A stretch of 64,000 nucleotides of DNA from UBA1672 sp051967755 (GTDB lineage Bacteria > Pseudomonadota > Alphaproteobacteria > Micavibrionales > Micavibrionaceae), in contig JBQDYD010000003.1 in the NCBI GenBank assembly GCA_051967755.1, positions 186,001 to 250,000 on the forward strand. The letters run 5' to 3'. Position 1 is the stretch's first letter. Every line of letters begins with the position of its first letter. The notes below the pieces were generated by a model. That model was not told the DNA's origin and ran no database searches. It was given only the letters and a program-made list of their open reading frames with translations. Both the position numbers and the translations under genes were made by a program. This document shows positions 53,376-62,547 of this stretch, in pieces.

Positions 53376-54266
53376 TTAACCCGGTGGCGGCGGAAGTTCG
53401 TTCAGGATTTCTTCAAGCTCCGTAAAGCCCGGTTGTACATTATGTGGTAATGCCTTTCTGGCAAACTCAACCGCGACTTGCGGTGCTGCGCCACTAAGGA
53501 ATGCAACCATCCCGACTTTCATGATTTTATAATAAAGAACCTCAGAATCTGCGCGCTCTGTCATGGCTTGAGAAATCGGGCCGAAAATACCGTAAGAAAG
53601 CCAAACCCCAAGGAATGTACCCACAAGGGCGCTACCGATCAATTTACCCAGAACCTCCGGCGGTTCAGAAATAGAGGCCATTGTTTTAATAACGCCCAAA
53701 ACCGCGGCAACAATACCAAGCGCAGGGATACCTTCCGCCATGTGGTGCACGGCGTGACCCGGATGGTGTTCATGGTGGGCGATCTGTTCAATTTCTTTAT
53801 CCATTAATGCGCCGAGCTGCGCAGGGTCTTCGTTACCCAATGAGATAATACGCAAGTAATCACACACAAAGTCCAAAGCATGGTGGTTGCCGTGAAACTT
53901 AGGGAATTGAGAGAATAGGGCACTATCATGTGAATTTTCTACATGCTGTTCAAGGGCCAGAAATCCTTTTGAGCGTGCAAGTTTGAATACGGTGAATTGC
54001 ATGCTGAGAAGTTCTATATAGTCTTCTTTTTTATAGGCAGTCGGTTTCACGAGGGAGCCGAAATACTTTAAGGTGTATTTGACCGTATCCATCGTGTTGG
54101 CGATTAAGAAGGCAGAAACAGCACAGCCCATAATAATAACTGTTTCGGCGGGGGTGGCAGGCAAAATAACACCATTGATCAGGTGCATGGCCTTTTCCAT
54201 CCCAGCGGCCATAATCAAACCACCGAATGTACAAACGAAAACCAGAAGAATACCGAGCAGTTTCAT
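53376..54266 (-). CDS. motA: flagellar motor stator protein MotA
   Basis: 296 residues with four membrane helices. MKLLGILLVFVCTFGGLIMAAG starts the first, the cytoplasmic loop carries conserved charged residues, and GIPALGIVAAVLGVIKTMASI plus LVGTFLGVWLSYGIFGPI form helices 3-4 with the torque-channel prolines. Pairs with MotB to form the proton-driven stator. No other flagellar genes are here. Confidence 0.95.
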   Translation of the reverse strand: MKLLGILLVFVCTFGGLIMAAGMEKAMHLINGVILPATPAETVIIMGCAVSAFLIANTMDTVKYTLKYFGSLVKPTAYKKEDYIELLSMQFTVFKLARSKGFLALEQHVENSHDSALFSQFPKFHGNHHALDFVCDYLRIISLGNEDPAQLGALMDKEIEQIAHHEHHPGHAVHHMAEGIPALGIVAAVLGVIKTMASISEPPEVLGKLIGSALVGTFLGVWLSYGIFGPISQAMTERADSEVLYYKIMKVGMVAFLSGAAPQVAVEFARKALPHNVQPGFTELEEILNELPPPPG

Positions 54267-54468
54267 GGGTCGGTTTATCCTTTCCCGAAGCTTGGTTGAG
54301 GTGCATTAAATTTAAAACACCGTCAATAAATCAAAATTATATGTGGTTACTCAGAGAATATATGTACGCAGAGGCTCAGAGCGCTAGAGCAGGCTCATTT
54401 ATTAGCATAGTATGATTGTGCGGGTTTTTTCGTTTAAAATCAAGAATCTGCAAAAGAATTTTCGAGTT

Positions 54469-55467
54469 TTATGCGTTTTTCTTCAAGATTTCAACAACAT
54501 CGAGTGCACTATATGTTAGTACACCGTCGCAGCCCGCGCGTTTAAATGCGGTGATTGTTTCAATTATGGCGCTGTCATAATCAAGCCAGCCATTCTGACA
54601 TGCCGCCTGAAGCATCGCGTATTCACCGCTTACATGGTATGCAAATGTAGGTAGTTTGAACGTATCTTTTACACGGCAAATGATATCCAGATAAGGCATT
54701 CCCGGTTTGACCATAAGCATATCTGCGCCTTCTTGGATGTCCAGCATCACTTCTTGAATCGCTTCATCACTGTTTGCAGGATTCATTTGATATGTTTTCT
54801 TATCCCCGCTCAGGCACCCTTTGGATTGCACCGCATCACGAAACGGGCCATAGAAGGCCGACGCATATTTAGCGGCATAGGAGAGGATCATTGTGTTTTG
54901 GTGGTTTTTTCCATCAAGTGCGGAGCGAATAGCCTTGATACGCCCATCCATCATATCTGACGGGGCAATAATATCTGCACCTGCTTGAGCTTGGACAAGA
55001 GCTTGTTTCGACAGAACGTCAAGCGTCTCATCATTCAGGATTTTACCGTCATCCATGATGCCGTCATGACCGTGCGTGGTGTAGGGGTCTAAGGCGACGT
55101 CAGTGATGATGCCGATATCAGGGACCTTTGCTTTGATCGCCTGAATGGCGCGGCAAATTAAATTGTCGGGATTATATGATTCCTTCCCGTCCTCAGTTTT
55201 CTTTTCAGGGCTTGTGATCGGAAATAGAGCGATTGCAGGGATCCCCAGATCATAAGCTTTTTGTGATTCTTGCACCAAAAGATCGACGGAATACCGATTT
55301 ACACCGGGCATTGACGCGACAGATTCGGTTTTGTTTTGCCCTTCTATCGCAAATACCGGCCAAATCAGGTCTTTTGCTGAAATGTTGTTTTCTTCAACTA
55401 AGTCTCTTATCCAAGGCTCAGCGCGCAGTCTGCGCATTCTTTTGTGGGGGAAGCTGGAATTTATCAT
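54469..55467 (-). CDS. hemB: delta-aminolevulinic acid dehydratase
   Basis: Forms porphobilinogen from two 5-aminolevulinates for haem. 332 residues: RMRRLRAEPWIRDLVEEN at the start, VALDPYTTHGHDG, APSDMMDGRI, one active-site Lys in SAFYGPFRDAVQSK-type sequence and the other in MLMVKPGMPYLDII. The 202-base gap to motA is AT-rich with no recognisable gene. Divergent from ldtR. Confidence 0.96.
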   Translation of the reverse strand: MINSSFPHKRMRRLRAEPWIRDLVEENNISAKDLIWPVFAIEGQNKTESVASMPGVNRYSVDLLVQESQKAYDLGIPAIALFPITSPEKKTEDGKESYNPDNLICRAIQAIKAKVPDIGIITDVALDPYTTHGHDGIMDDGKILNDETLDVLSKQALVQAQAGADIIAPSDMMDGRIKAIRSALDGKNHQNTMILSYAAKYASAFYGPFRDAVQSKGCLSGDKKTYQMNPANSDEAIQEVMLDIQEGADMLMVKPGMPYLDIICRVKDTFKLPTFAYHVSGEYAMLQAACQNGWLDYDSAIIETITAFKRAGCDGVLTYSALDVVEILKKNA

Positions 55468-55520
55468 TGAATTATTTCATTTTTTACATTTCTTTAAACT
55501 AAAAGATATATAAAATCACT

Positions 55521-55551
55521 TTGCGATTGGATCAAACTTTAATTATGATCC
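55521..55551 (+). promoter_or_regulatory. predicted ldtR promoter with overlapping inverted repeat
   Basis: TTGCGA (55521-55526), 17 bases, TATGAT (55544-55549). The inverted repeat GGATCA (55529-55534) / TGATCC (55546-55551) spans the spacer and -10, the usual place for a MarR-type autorepressor site. Confidence 0.6.
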
Positions 55552-55588
55552 GCTGTTATATATACAGAAAGTATTTGGAGAAAAGTCT

Positions 55589-56047
55589 GTGACAACACCA
55601 TACTACGAAGCCATTCAGTTGATTGAACGACTGCACCGTCATTTCCTTGACGTTCTGAAAGTTGAACTGGATAAAAAGAATATTCAGGACATCAACAACG
55701 TACAATGTATGATCCTGTACAATGTCGGCGAAGATGAAATGACAGTCGGGGAATTAACCATTCGTGGATATTACCTTGGGTCTAATGTTTCATATAACGT
55801 GAAAAAGATGGTTGAGAACGAATATTTAATTCAAGAGCGTTCCGTGCATGATAAGCGTTCGATCCGTGTTCGTCTTTCTGATAAGGGGATTGAGCTCAGA
55901 AATATGATCTCCGATATGTTCTCTCGTCATGAGGAACAAATTGAGGGTACGGAAGTGACCGATGATCGCTTGAACGACCTGAACCAAACTTTGAAAATGT
56001 TGGAACGTTTCTGGGCACAGCAAACAAATTTTGGCGGCGGATTTTAG
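55589..56047 (+). CDS. ldtR: MarR-family regulator LdtR
   Basis: 152-residue winged-helix regulator. The sequence LIERLHRHFLDVLKVELDK, then INNVQCMILYNVGEDEMTVGEL and RGYYLGSNVSYNVKKMVE, matches LdtR, which in Liberibacter and Sinorhizobium controls L,D-transpeptidase and stress genes. It starts at a GTG after ggag. Two matching targets are in the window: the L,D-transpeptidase at 43.0 kb and its own promoter repeat. Confidence 0.9.
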   Translation: MTTPYYEAIQLIERLHRHFLDVLKVELDKKNIQDINNVQCMILYNVGEDEMTVGELTIRGYYLGSNVSYNVKKMVENEYLIQERSVHDKRSIRVRLSDKGIELRNMISDMFSRHEEQIEGTEVTDDRLNDLNQTLKMLERFWAQQTNFGGGF

Positions 56048-56081
56048 ACTTTTTATTTTCGTCAAATTCATTATCTTTAAG

Positions 56082-56112
56082 AGCAGGCAGTAAATGGCCT
56101 GCTTTTTATTTT
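56082..56112 (+). terminator. terminator after ldtR
   Basis: AGCAGGC (56082-56088) / GCCTGCT (56097-56103), eight-base loop, followed by a T-rich run to 56112. The next gene starts 17 bases later. Confidence 0.88.
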
Positions 56113-56128
56113 TATTCGGATCAACCTT

Positions 56129-56332
56129 ATGGCACATGAGTTATTACAAGGCAGGGAGATTATTCTCGAGTTCTTTCCCATAGGAAATGTGGTGAAAGTG
56201 ACGGCCATGGATGCGCAATCTCTTACAGAAATTTCGGTGCAAGGGCCGCTATCCACACCCAAAGAAATGCTAAAACGCAATGCTTTACGTCGTCTTGAGT
56301 ATGTTTTGAAAAAGAAAGGATTGATTTCATAG
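56129..56332 (+). CDS. small conserved alphaproteobacterial protein (DUF6898-like)
   Basis: 67 residues: GREIILEFFPIGNVVKVTAMDAQSLTEISVQGP, then a C-terminal helix LKRNALRRLEYVLKKKGL (the longest quoted run is split here for clarity). It resembles the small DUF6898 proteins found between ldtR and rpiB/glyA in this class. Function unknown. Probably first gene of the rpiB-glyA-nrdR unit. Confidence 0.7.
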   Translation: MAHELLQGREIILEFFPIGNVVKVTAMDAQSLTEISVQGPLSTPKEMLKRNALRRLEYVLKKKGLIS

Positions 56333-56380
56333 CACGAAGAGGACTATATATTGTGCTCCGAAGTAAAGGAATATAACGAT

Positions 56381-56818
56381 ATGAGCACACTCGCGATAGC
56401 TTGTGATCACGGCGGTTATGAATTGAAGGAAGCGATTAAAGAGCGCTTCGCGGATCGTTGTGAATTTTTAGATTTTGGAACGAACTCTACCGAATCTGTA
56501 GATTACCCGGAATTTGGTCAGAAACTTGCCGAGAGCATTGTTAACGGAGAAGCACAGCAGGGCATCCTGATTTGTGGTACCGGGATCGGCATATCAATCG
56601 CGGCAAACAGATATAAAGAAATCAGAGCCGCCAATTGCACAGACACCACGATGGCGCGCTTGACCCGTTTGCATAACGATGCGAATGTGCTGGCGTTAGG
56701 GGCACGATTGGTTGGTTTAGAAGTTGCGTTTGATATTGTAGAGACGTTTCTAAACACAGAATACGAAGGGGGTCGTCATGATCGCCGGGTTAAAAAATTA
56801 TCAGAAATAGAATGTTAA
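56381..56818 (+). CDS. rpiB: ribose-5-phosphate isomerase B
   Basis: Interconverts ribose 5-phosphate and ribulose 5-phosphate. 145 residues: IACDHGGYELKEAI at the start, Cys65 in ILICGTGIGISIAANR as catalytic base, and RLHNDANVLALGARLVG. ATG chosen after aagga at ten bases; an upstream TTG has no support. Followed by glyA after 18 bases. Confidence 0.95.
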   Translation: MSTLAIACDHGGYELKEAIKERFADRCEFLDFGTNSTESVDYPEFGQKLAESIVNGEAQQGILICGTGIGISIAANRYKEIRAANCTDTTMARLTRLHNDANVLALGARLVGLEVAFDIVETFLNTEYEGGRHDRRVKKLSEIEC

Positions 56819-56836
56819 TTGAAAGGAAGTAAACTT

Positions 56837-58150
56837 ATGAGCAACGCAGCGGAAAATGTAGCGCATTTTGATTTTAGCGGTTTTTTCACAGAAGACCTGA
56901 AAAATGCGGATGCAGATGTTTATAACGCCATTCAGGGCGAATTGAAGCGTCAACAGAGCAGCATTGAGCTAATCGCGTCTGAAAATATCGTATCACGCGC
57001 AGTGATGCAGGCGCAGGGTTCTGTATTCACAAACAAATATGCAGAAGGTTATCCGGGCCGTCGTTATTACGGTGGGTGTGAATATTCTGACGTTGTTGAA
57101 GACATTGCTCGTAACCGCGCAAAAGAACTATTTGGCGCAAAATATGCAAACGTACAGCCAAACTCTGGCTCTCAGGCAAACCAAGGTGTGATGATGGCTT
57201 TGATTAAGCCGGGTGACACAGTATTGGGGATGAGCCTTGCTGCCGGTGGTCACTTGACACACGGCGCGGCGCCGAACCAATCCGGTAAGTGGTTCAATGC
57301 GGTTCAGTACGGCGTGCGCGAGAGCGACTCGCTGATCGATTATGATGAAGTTGAAAGATTGGCAAAAGAACACCAGCCAAAGATGATTATCGCAGGTGCT
57401 TCGGCGTATCCACGTCACATCGATTTTGAACGTTTCCGTAAAATTGCGGATTCTGTTGGTGCATATCTGTTCGTTGATATGGCGCACTATGCGGGCTTGA
57501 TCGCGGCTGGTACGTATCCGTCACCTGTTCCGCATGCACATGTGACAACAACAACAACACACAAAACATTGCGTGGCCCACGCGGTGGTATGATCCTGAC
57601 AAATGATCTTGATATCTTCAAGAAACTAAATTCAGCGATCTTCCCGGGTATTCAAGGTGGCCCGTTGATGCATGTGATTGCAGCGAAAGCAGTGTCATAC
57701 GCAGAAGCATTAAAGCCTGAATTTAAGGCATATGGTCAGGCGATCATCGATAACGCACGCGCGCTTGCGAAAACGTTACAAGATGGCGGTGTTGATATCG
57801 TTTCAGGCGGAACAGACAGCCATATCGTTCTTGTTGACCTTCGTCCGAAGGGCTTAACAGGTAAAGACACGGAAGAAGCATTAGAGCGTGCAGGCATGAC
57901 CTGTAACAAAAATGCAGTTCCGTTTGACCCTGAGCCACCAATGGTGACTTCAGGTGTGCGTCTTGGTACGCCTGCTGCGACGAGCCGTGGTTTCGGTGTT
58001 GAGGAATTTAAGCTGGTTGGTCAATATGCGATCGAAGTTCTTGATGGTCTGAAAGCAAACGGTCCTGAAGGAAACGAAGCTGTTGAGAAAGCCGTGAAAG
58101 AAAAAGTGGATGCGCTATGTGAGCGTTTCCCGATTTACCCGAATGAATAA
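56837..58150 (+). CDS. glyA: serine hydroxymethyltransferase
   Basis: PLP enzyme making glycine and methylene-THF from serine. 437 residues: ELIASENIVSRAVMQAQGS, NKYAEGYPGRRYYGGCE, and Lys243 in TTTTHKTLRGPRGG binds PLP. The start is the ATG after aaaggaag. Its one-carbon product serves purine and thymidylate synthesis. rpiB upstream and nrdR downstream are the standard alphaproteobacterial order. Confidence 0.97.
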   Translation: MSNAAENVAHFDFSGFFTEDLKNADADVYNAIQGELKRQQSSIELIASENIVSRAVMQAQGSVFTNKYAEGYPGRRYYGGCEYSDVVEDIARNRAKELFGAKYANVQPNSGSQANQGVMMALIKPGDTVLGMSLAAGGHLTHGAAPNQSGKWFNAVQYGVRESDSLIDYDEVERLAKEHQPKMIIAGASAYPRHIDFERFRKIADSVGAYLFVDMAHYAGLIAAGTYPSPVPHAHVTTTTTHKTLRGPRGGMILTNDLDIFKKLNSAIFPGIQGGPLMHVIAAKAVSYAEALKPEFKAYGQAIIDNARALAKTLQDGGVDIVSGGTDSHIVLVDLRPKGLTGKDTEEALERAGMTCNKNAVPFDPEPPMVTSGVRLGTPAATSRGFGVEEFKLVGQYAIEVLDGLKANGPEGNEAVEKAVKEKVDALCERFPIYPNE

Positions 58151-58162
58151 GTAGGGAGGGGT

Positions 58163-58648
58163 ATGCGCTGCCCGTTTTGTGGAAATGAGGAAACTCAAGT
58201 AAAAGACTCGAGGCCGACGGAAGATAATTGTGCCATTCGTCGGCGTCGCTTCTGCACGAGTTGCGATCAGCGTTTCACCACTTTCGAGCGTGTTCAGCTC
58301 CGTGAAATGACAGTTGTAAAGGGCGGCGGTCGAAAGCAGCCCTTTGACCGTGATAAGATTATCCGCTCTATGCAGGTTGCCTTGCGTAAGCGTCCGATTG
58401 ATTTGGAAACCATCGAAAAAGAAGCCGATAAGATTGTGCGCTCTCTTGAATCTGAAGGAGAGGCAGAAATTCCGTCAGAAAAAATCGGTGCATATGTGAT
58501 GGACTCGCTAACTGCGCTGGACGTTGTTGGCTATATACGGTTTGCATCTGTGTATAAAGATTTCCGTGATCCCGAAGATTTTAATGATTTCCTGAATAAG
58601 GTCAGCGACCTTAAAGACCAAAGCTCACCCAAGAAGACAAAAGGCTAA
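58163..58648 (+). CDS. nrdR: transcriptional repressor NrdR
   Basis: Nucleotide-sensing repressor of ribonucleotide reductase genes. 161 residues: zinc ribbon CPFCGNEETQVKDSR ... CTSCDQRF (about 3-34), then an ATP-cone (VVKGGGRKQPFDRDKI onward, about 49-139). 12 bases after glyA. No nrd gene is in the window. Confidence 0.96.
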   Translation: MRCPFCGNEETQVKDSRPTEDNCAIRRRRFCTSCDQRFTTFERVQLREMTVVKGGGRKQPFDRDKIIRSMQVALRKRPIDLETIEKEADKIVRSLESEGEAEIPSEKIGAYVMDSLTALDVVGYIRFASVYKDFRDPEDFNDFLNKVSDLKDQSSPKKTKG

Positions 58649-58653
58649 GGCCG

Positions 58654-59745
58654 ATGACATCTGATATTGATATTCATCATATGCGCTCTGCCATTGCGCT
58701 TGCGCGACGCGGCGTTGGCCGTACTGCGCCGAACCCGTCTGTTGGGTGCGTGGTTGTTCGCGATGATGTGGTGATATCCCGCGCGCGTACAAATGATTTA
58801 GGGCGTCCGCACGCTGAATTTTTGGCTCTCGAAGCTTTGGAAAATAATGCAGAAGGCGCGACGCTTTACGTGACGTTAGAGCCGTGCACACATCATGGCG
58901 CAACGCCCCCATGTGTCGATGCCATTATCAAAGCGAAAGTAAGCCGCGTTGTTATTGGTGCGCTTGACCTTAATCCGCAGGTCGCAGGCAAATCTACTGC
59001 AATTTTACAAGAGGCAGGAATTGAGGTTACATCAGGTGTGTTGAGCGAAGAGTGCACAGCCATTAATGAGGGCTTCTTTTCGACCATAGAAAAAGGGCGT
59101 CCGTTTGTAACGTTAAAAACGGCGTGCAGTCTTGATGGTAAAATCGCGCTGAAAAATGGTGAAAGCCAATGGATTACAGGTGATTTAGCGCGGAGACATG
59201 CGCATTTCCTTCGGTCCAAGCATGATGCGGTTATGGTTGGTGTCGGCACTGTTTTGAAGGATAACCCTATGCTGACGACGCGTTTAGACGGGGTTGATCA
59301 TAACCCTGTGCGTGTTGTTCTGGATTCAAAACTAAAAACGCCTCCGGATAGTATTCTGGTCAAAAGCGCCTATGCGATCAGGTTGTTTATCTTTCACGCA
59401 GAACAAAGTGATAATGAACCGCTTTTCATTGCAGGTGGGGTGCATCTTCATCAGTGTAATCCGCATGATTTGGCAGAGGTTTTAGGTCTGTTGGCAAAGC
59501 AAGGGATAACCCGCATATTGGTTGAGGGCGGAGCAGAGGTGCATGCATCGTTTCTGAGCGCCGGTTTATGTGATGAATTGGTGGTTTATCGCGCCCCAAC
59601 AATATTAGGCGATGATTCAAAAGGGGCCATGCCTGACCTTAATATTGAGCGCTTGAATGACCGTTATGATTTTGAATGTATAGAGCGCAGAGCCCTTGGT
59701 GATGATATGTTAGAGCGTTATCGCCCGAAGAGTGAGGTACAATAA
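58654..59745 (+). CDS. ribD: bifunctional riboflavin deaminase/reductase RibD
   Basis: Steps 2 and 3 of riboflavin synthesis. 363 residues: cytidine-deaminase-like domain with HAEFLALEAL and PCTHHGATPPC zinc ligands (about 50-90), then a reductase domain (about 148-360) with FVTLKTACSLDGKIALKNGE and ILVEGGAEVHASFL. Starts 5 bases after nrdR and overlaps ribE by one base. Confidence 0.95.
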   Translation: MTSDIDIHHMRSAIALARRGVGRTAPNPSVGCVVVRDDVVISRARTNDLGRPHAEFLALEALENNAEGATLYVTLEPCTHHGATPPCVDAIIKAKVSRVVIGALDLNPQVAGKSTAILQEAGIEVTSGVLSEECTAINEGFFSTIEKGRPFVTLKTACSLDGKIALKNGESQWITGDLARRHAHFLRSKHDAVMVGVGTVLKDNPMLTTRLDGVDHNPVRVVLDSKLKTPPDSILVKSAYAIRLFIFHAEQSDNEPLFIAGGVHLHQCNPHDLAEVLGLLAKQGITRILVEGGAEVHASFLSAGLCDELVVYRAPTILGDDSKGAMPDLNIERLNDRYDFECIERRALGDDMLERYRPKSEVQ

Positions 59746-60344
59746 TGTTTACAGGTTTGGTTCAGGATGTTGGTGTAATTAAATCCATTGATGCGCATGA
59801 TGGCGGGTGCAGGATCGAAGTTGGGGTGTCACTTGATGTCACATCGGTTCAAATGGGTGCGTCGGTGGCGTGTTCAGGTGTGTGCTTGACGGTTGTGGAA
59901 AAGTCAAATTCGTCTTTGTTTTTCGATGTTTCGGCGGAAACACTCTCGCGGAGCATTATCGGGTCATGGGGTGTCAGTGATGCAGTTAATGTTGAGCCAT
60001 CGTTAAAGTTAGGCGATGAGATGGGTGGGCACATTGTGTCAGGGCATGTTGATGCCGTCACCAAAATCATTGATATTACCTCTGACGGGGAGTCATATCG
60101 GTTCAAGATAGCCATACCACATGGGTATGAGGCCTATATCGCATCAAAAGGGTCAGTGACGCTTGATGGTATCTCCTTGACGGTTAATGAAGTTGATGAT
60201 CATAGTTTTGGCGTGAACATCATTCCCCACACATGGGAGAATACGACCCTGCAGTATCGAAAAGCGGGTGATGATATTAATCTGGAAATTGATACACTTG
60301 CACGCTATGTTGCGCGCATGCTGGAAGTAAGAGATAAAAAATGA
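59745..60344 (+). CDS. ribE: riboflavin synthase alpha chain
   Basis: Final dismutation of lumazine to riboflavin. 199 residues made of two tandem lumazine-binding barrels (about 1-95 and 96-190): MFTGLVQDVGVIKSI, ACSGVCLTVVE, HIVSGHVDAV and VTLDGISLTVNEV. TAATG overlap with ribD; overlaps ribBA by four bases. Confidence 0.95.
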   Translation: MFTGLVQDVGVIKSIDAHDGGCRIEVGVSLDVTSVQMGASVACSGVCLTVVEKSNSSLFFDVSAETLSRSIIGSWGVSDAVNVEPSLKLGDEMGGHIVSGHVDAVTKIIDITSDGESYRFKIAIPHGYEAYIASKGSVTLDGISLTVNEVDDHSFGVNIIPHTWENTTLQYRKAGDDINLEIDTLARYVARMLEVRDKK

Positions 60345-61495
60345 CAAATACTATATCCAAACAAGACATAAAAGACGCGCGCCTGGCCCCTGAAGATCAG
60401 GATGTTCTATCGTCAATTGATGAAATTATCGCGGATATGCGTAATGGCAAGCCTGTGATCATCGTGGATGATGAGGACCGTGAAAATGAAGGGGATTTAA
60501 TTATCCCTGCGCAGATGGCAACGCCTGAGAATATTAATTTTATGGCCAAAGAAGGGCGCGGCCTCATCTGTTTGCCAATGGAAGAGCAAATGATTGATCG
60601 CTTGGGCTTGCATCTGATGGGGCGTGGTAATAACTCCCAACATCGCACGGCCTTTACGGTTTCTATCGAAGCCAAAGAGGGGGTTACGACTGGGATTTCT
60701 GCGGCGGATCGTGCGCATACGATTCAAACGGCGATTAACCCTGATAACGGGCCAGACACGATTGCAACGCCGGGGCATGTTTTTCCTCTGATGGCGCGTG
60801 AAGGCGGTGTTTTAGTACGCGCAGGTCATACAGAGGCCGCGGTTGATCTTTCAAAGCTTGCAGGGTTTAGCGGCGCAGGTGTCATTTGTGAAATTATGAA
60901 TGATGATGGCACGATGGCGCGCTTGAATGATTTGGTGGCCTTTGCGCAGTTGCATAATTTGAAAATCGGTTCGATCGCAGATTTGATTTCATATCGCCGC
61001 CGCAATGAGAGCATGGTAGAGCGTGTTCATGAGCAACCATATTCGCCAGCCGATTGCAGTGAATTTACATTATGCCTGTATAAGGCCAAAATTCATTACG
61101 CAGAACATATTGCACTGGTAAAGGGGGATATCAGCCAGCAGGATGAGCCGATTTTGGTGCGCATGCATGCTGTTGATATCTTAAAGGACGTTATTGGCGG
61201 TAAAGAGGATAGCATTCTTCGTCGCTCTATTGAGGAAGTGGAGCGCGCGGGGCGTGGCGTTATTGTTTTGCTGAGGCCGCCAAACGCAACCAGCCTGTCT
61301 GAGCGCCTTATTAAAAAAGATGAAAAGGCCGAAATTGATAATAAAGATAAAGTGATAAGAGATTATGGGATTGGCGCACAGATTTTGCTGGACTTGGGTG
61401 TCAAAAATATGGTGTTACTATCCAACAATCCGAAGAGCGTAATTGGCCTTGAGGGGTATGACCTTCATATAGCCGATCATAAATCAATAGATTAG
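60341..61495 (+). CDS. ribB: DHBP synthase fused to a degenerate GTP cyclohydrolase II domain
   Basis: 384 residues. The N-terminal 3,4-dihydroxy-2-butanone-4-phosphate synthase domain is intact (VDDEDRENEGDLIIPAQMA, HTEAAVDLSKLAG). The C-terminal half (about 225-384) has the GCHII outline but lacks the SEC...CDC zinc cysteines; the corresponding stretch is HAVDILKDVIGGKEDSIL. Cyclohydrolase activity is therefore unlikely, as in the RibBX proteins of many alphaproteobacteria. A separate functional RibA must be encoded elsewhere. Confidence 0.93.
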   Translation: MTNTISKQDIKDARLAPEDQDVLSSIDEIIADMRNGKPVIIVDDEDRENEGDLIIPAQMATPENINFMAKEGRGLICLPMEEQMIDRLGLHLMGRGNNSQHRTAFTVSIEAKEGVTTGISAADRAHTIQTAINPDNGPDTIATPGHVFPLMAREGGVLVRAGHTEAAVDLSKLAGFSGAGVICEIMNDDGTMARLNDLVAFAQLHNLKIGSIADLISYRRRNESMVERVHEQPYSPADCSEFTLCLYKAKIHYAEHIALVKGDISQQDEPILVRMHAVDILKDVIGGKEDSILRRSIEEVERAGRGVIVLLRPPNATSLSERLIKKDEKAEIDNKDKVIRDYGIGAQILLDLGVKNMVLLSNNPKSVIGLEGYDLHIADHKSID

Positions 61496-61512
61496 ACGAT
61501 AAAGGAAACATC

Positions 61513-61962
61513 ATGCCGCATGTCATGATAGCAGTATCACCATATTATACAGAGGTGGCTAATCACCTTCTTGATGGCACAAAAGCAGCGTTAAAAGACA
61601 GAAAATGCACATACGAGACGTTTGAGGTTCCCGGTGCTTTGGAGCTTCCTCTGGCTATTAAGCTGGGCGCAAGCCGAAAAGAGGGGCGCGGTACTGACGG
61701 GCGTAAGTTTGATGCATTTATCGCGATAGGCTGTGTTATCCGCGGGGAAACATCGCATTATGATATTGTGTGTGAAGAAAGTGCCCGTGGTTTATCACGC
61801 CTTGCGCTTGATTATAATTTACCAATTGGAAATGCGATTCTAACCTGTGATACAATGGAACAGGCTGTGGTTCGCGCTGATCCGGCACAAAAAAACAAAG
61901 GAAAAGATGCAGTAGACGCGGCGCTCGGGTTATTTAACCTTAGTCGTGAATTGCTGAGATAA
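61513..61962 (+). CDS. ribH: 6,7-dimethyl-8-ribityllumazine synthase
   Basis: Makes lumazine from DHBP and the RibD product. 149 residues: FEVPGALELPLAIK (about 37-50), AIGCVIRGETSHYDIV with the catalytic His, and IGNAILTCDTMEQAV. 17 bases after ribBA. Confidence 0.96.
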   Translation: MPHVMIAVSPYYTEVANHLLDGTKAALKDRKCTYETFEVPGALELPLAIKLGASRKEGRGTDGRKFDAFIAIGCVIRGETSHYDIVCEESARGLSRLALDYNLPIGNAILTCDTMEQAVVRADPAQKNKGKDAVDAALGLFNLSRELLR

Positions 61963-61975
61963 TTTGGGGGCTGTG

Positions 61976-62428
61976 ATGACTTCACAACATGAAACTTTAG
62001 ATCAAAATCGTGAATTTTTGGCGCGCTTATTGGCGGCGCAATCATTTTACCAAATTCTGCACAACCAAAAACCCATGAAAGAGGTCGTGCAGGAGATGCT
62101 TGAGCGTGGCCTGCAGACTGATGATGGTGAAGATATCAAGGTAAAGCCAAATGGCGGTTTGTATAAGAAAATTATGTTCAACTTGGATGACAGGCTTCCG
62201 GAGGTTGAAGAAATATTACGGTCTTATACAAAGGATAAGCCACTGGAGTCTTTGTTAAAGTCGATTATGTTATGCGGTATTTGTGAAATTTTGATGCATA
62301 CAGACACAGATGCACCGGTCATTATTAATGACTATCTTGATGTGACACACGAATTTTATGAGAAAAAGCAGGTTGCATTTGTGAATGGTGTTTTAGACGC
62401 CATAAGCGGTGTTGTCCGTGCCGCTTAA
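61976..62428 (+). CDS. nusB: transcription antitermination factor NusB
   Basis: Binds boxA RNA with S10 for rRNA antitermination. 150 residues, all helical: EFLARLLAAQSFYQIL, the middle KMIMF-type region and DYLDVTHEFYEKKQVAFVNGVLDAI at the C-terminus. The ATG five bases after ggggg is preferred over upstream GTG and TTG. Last gene of the riboflavin cluster. Confidence 0.93.
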   Translation: MTSQHETLDQNREFLARLLAAQSFYQILHNQKPMKEVVQEMLERGLQTDDGEDIKVKPNGGLYKKIMFNLDDRLPEVEEILRSYTKDKPLESLLKSIMLCGICEILMHTDTDAPVIINDYLDVTHEFYEKKQVAFVNGVLDAISGVVRAA

Positions 62429-62547
62429 ATATGCTTTTCTTGAAGAAATATAGTTTCAATTTTATCTATATCTAACGCGCCGTTAACTTTTCTTTGTTAT
62501 CCTTTCTTGGTTAGGATTTTATCATTATATCAATAAAGGATACGGGT

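Noticed and set aside
54340..54420. Possible small RNA or tRNA between motA and hemB
   Set aside because: I could not build a cloverleaf, and no T-loop GTTCGA-like sequence is present.
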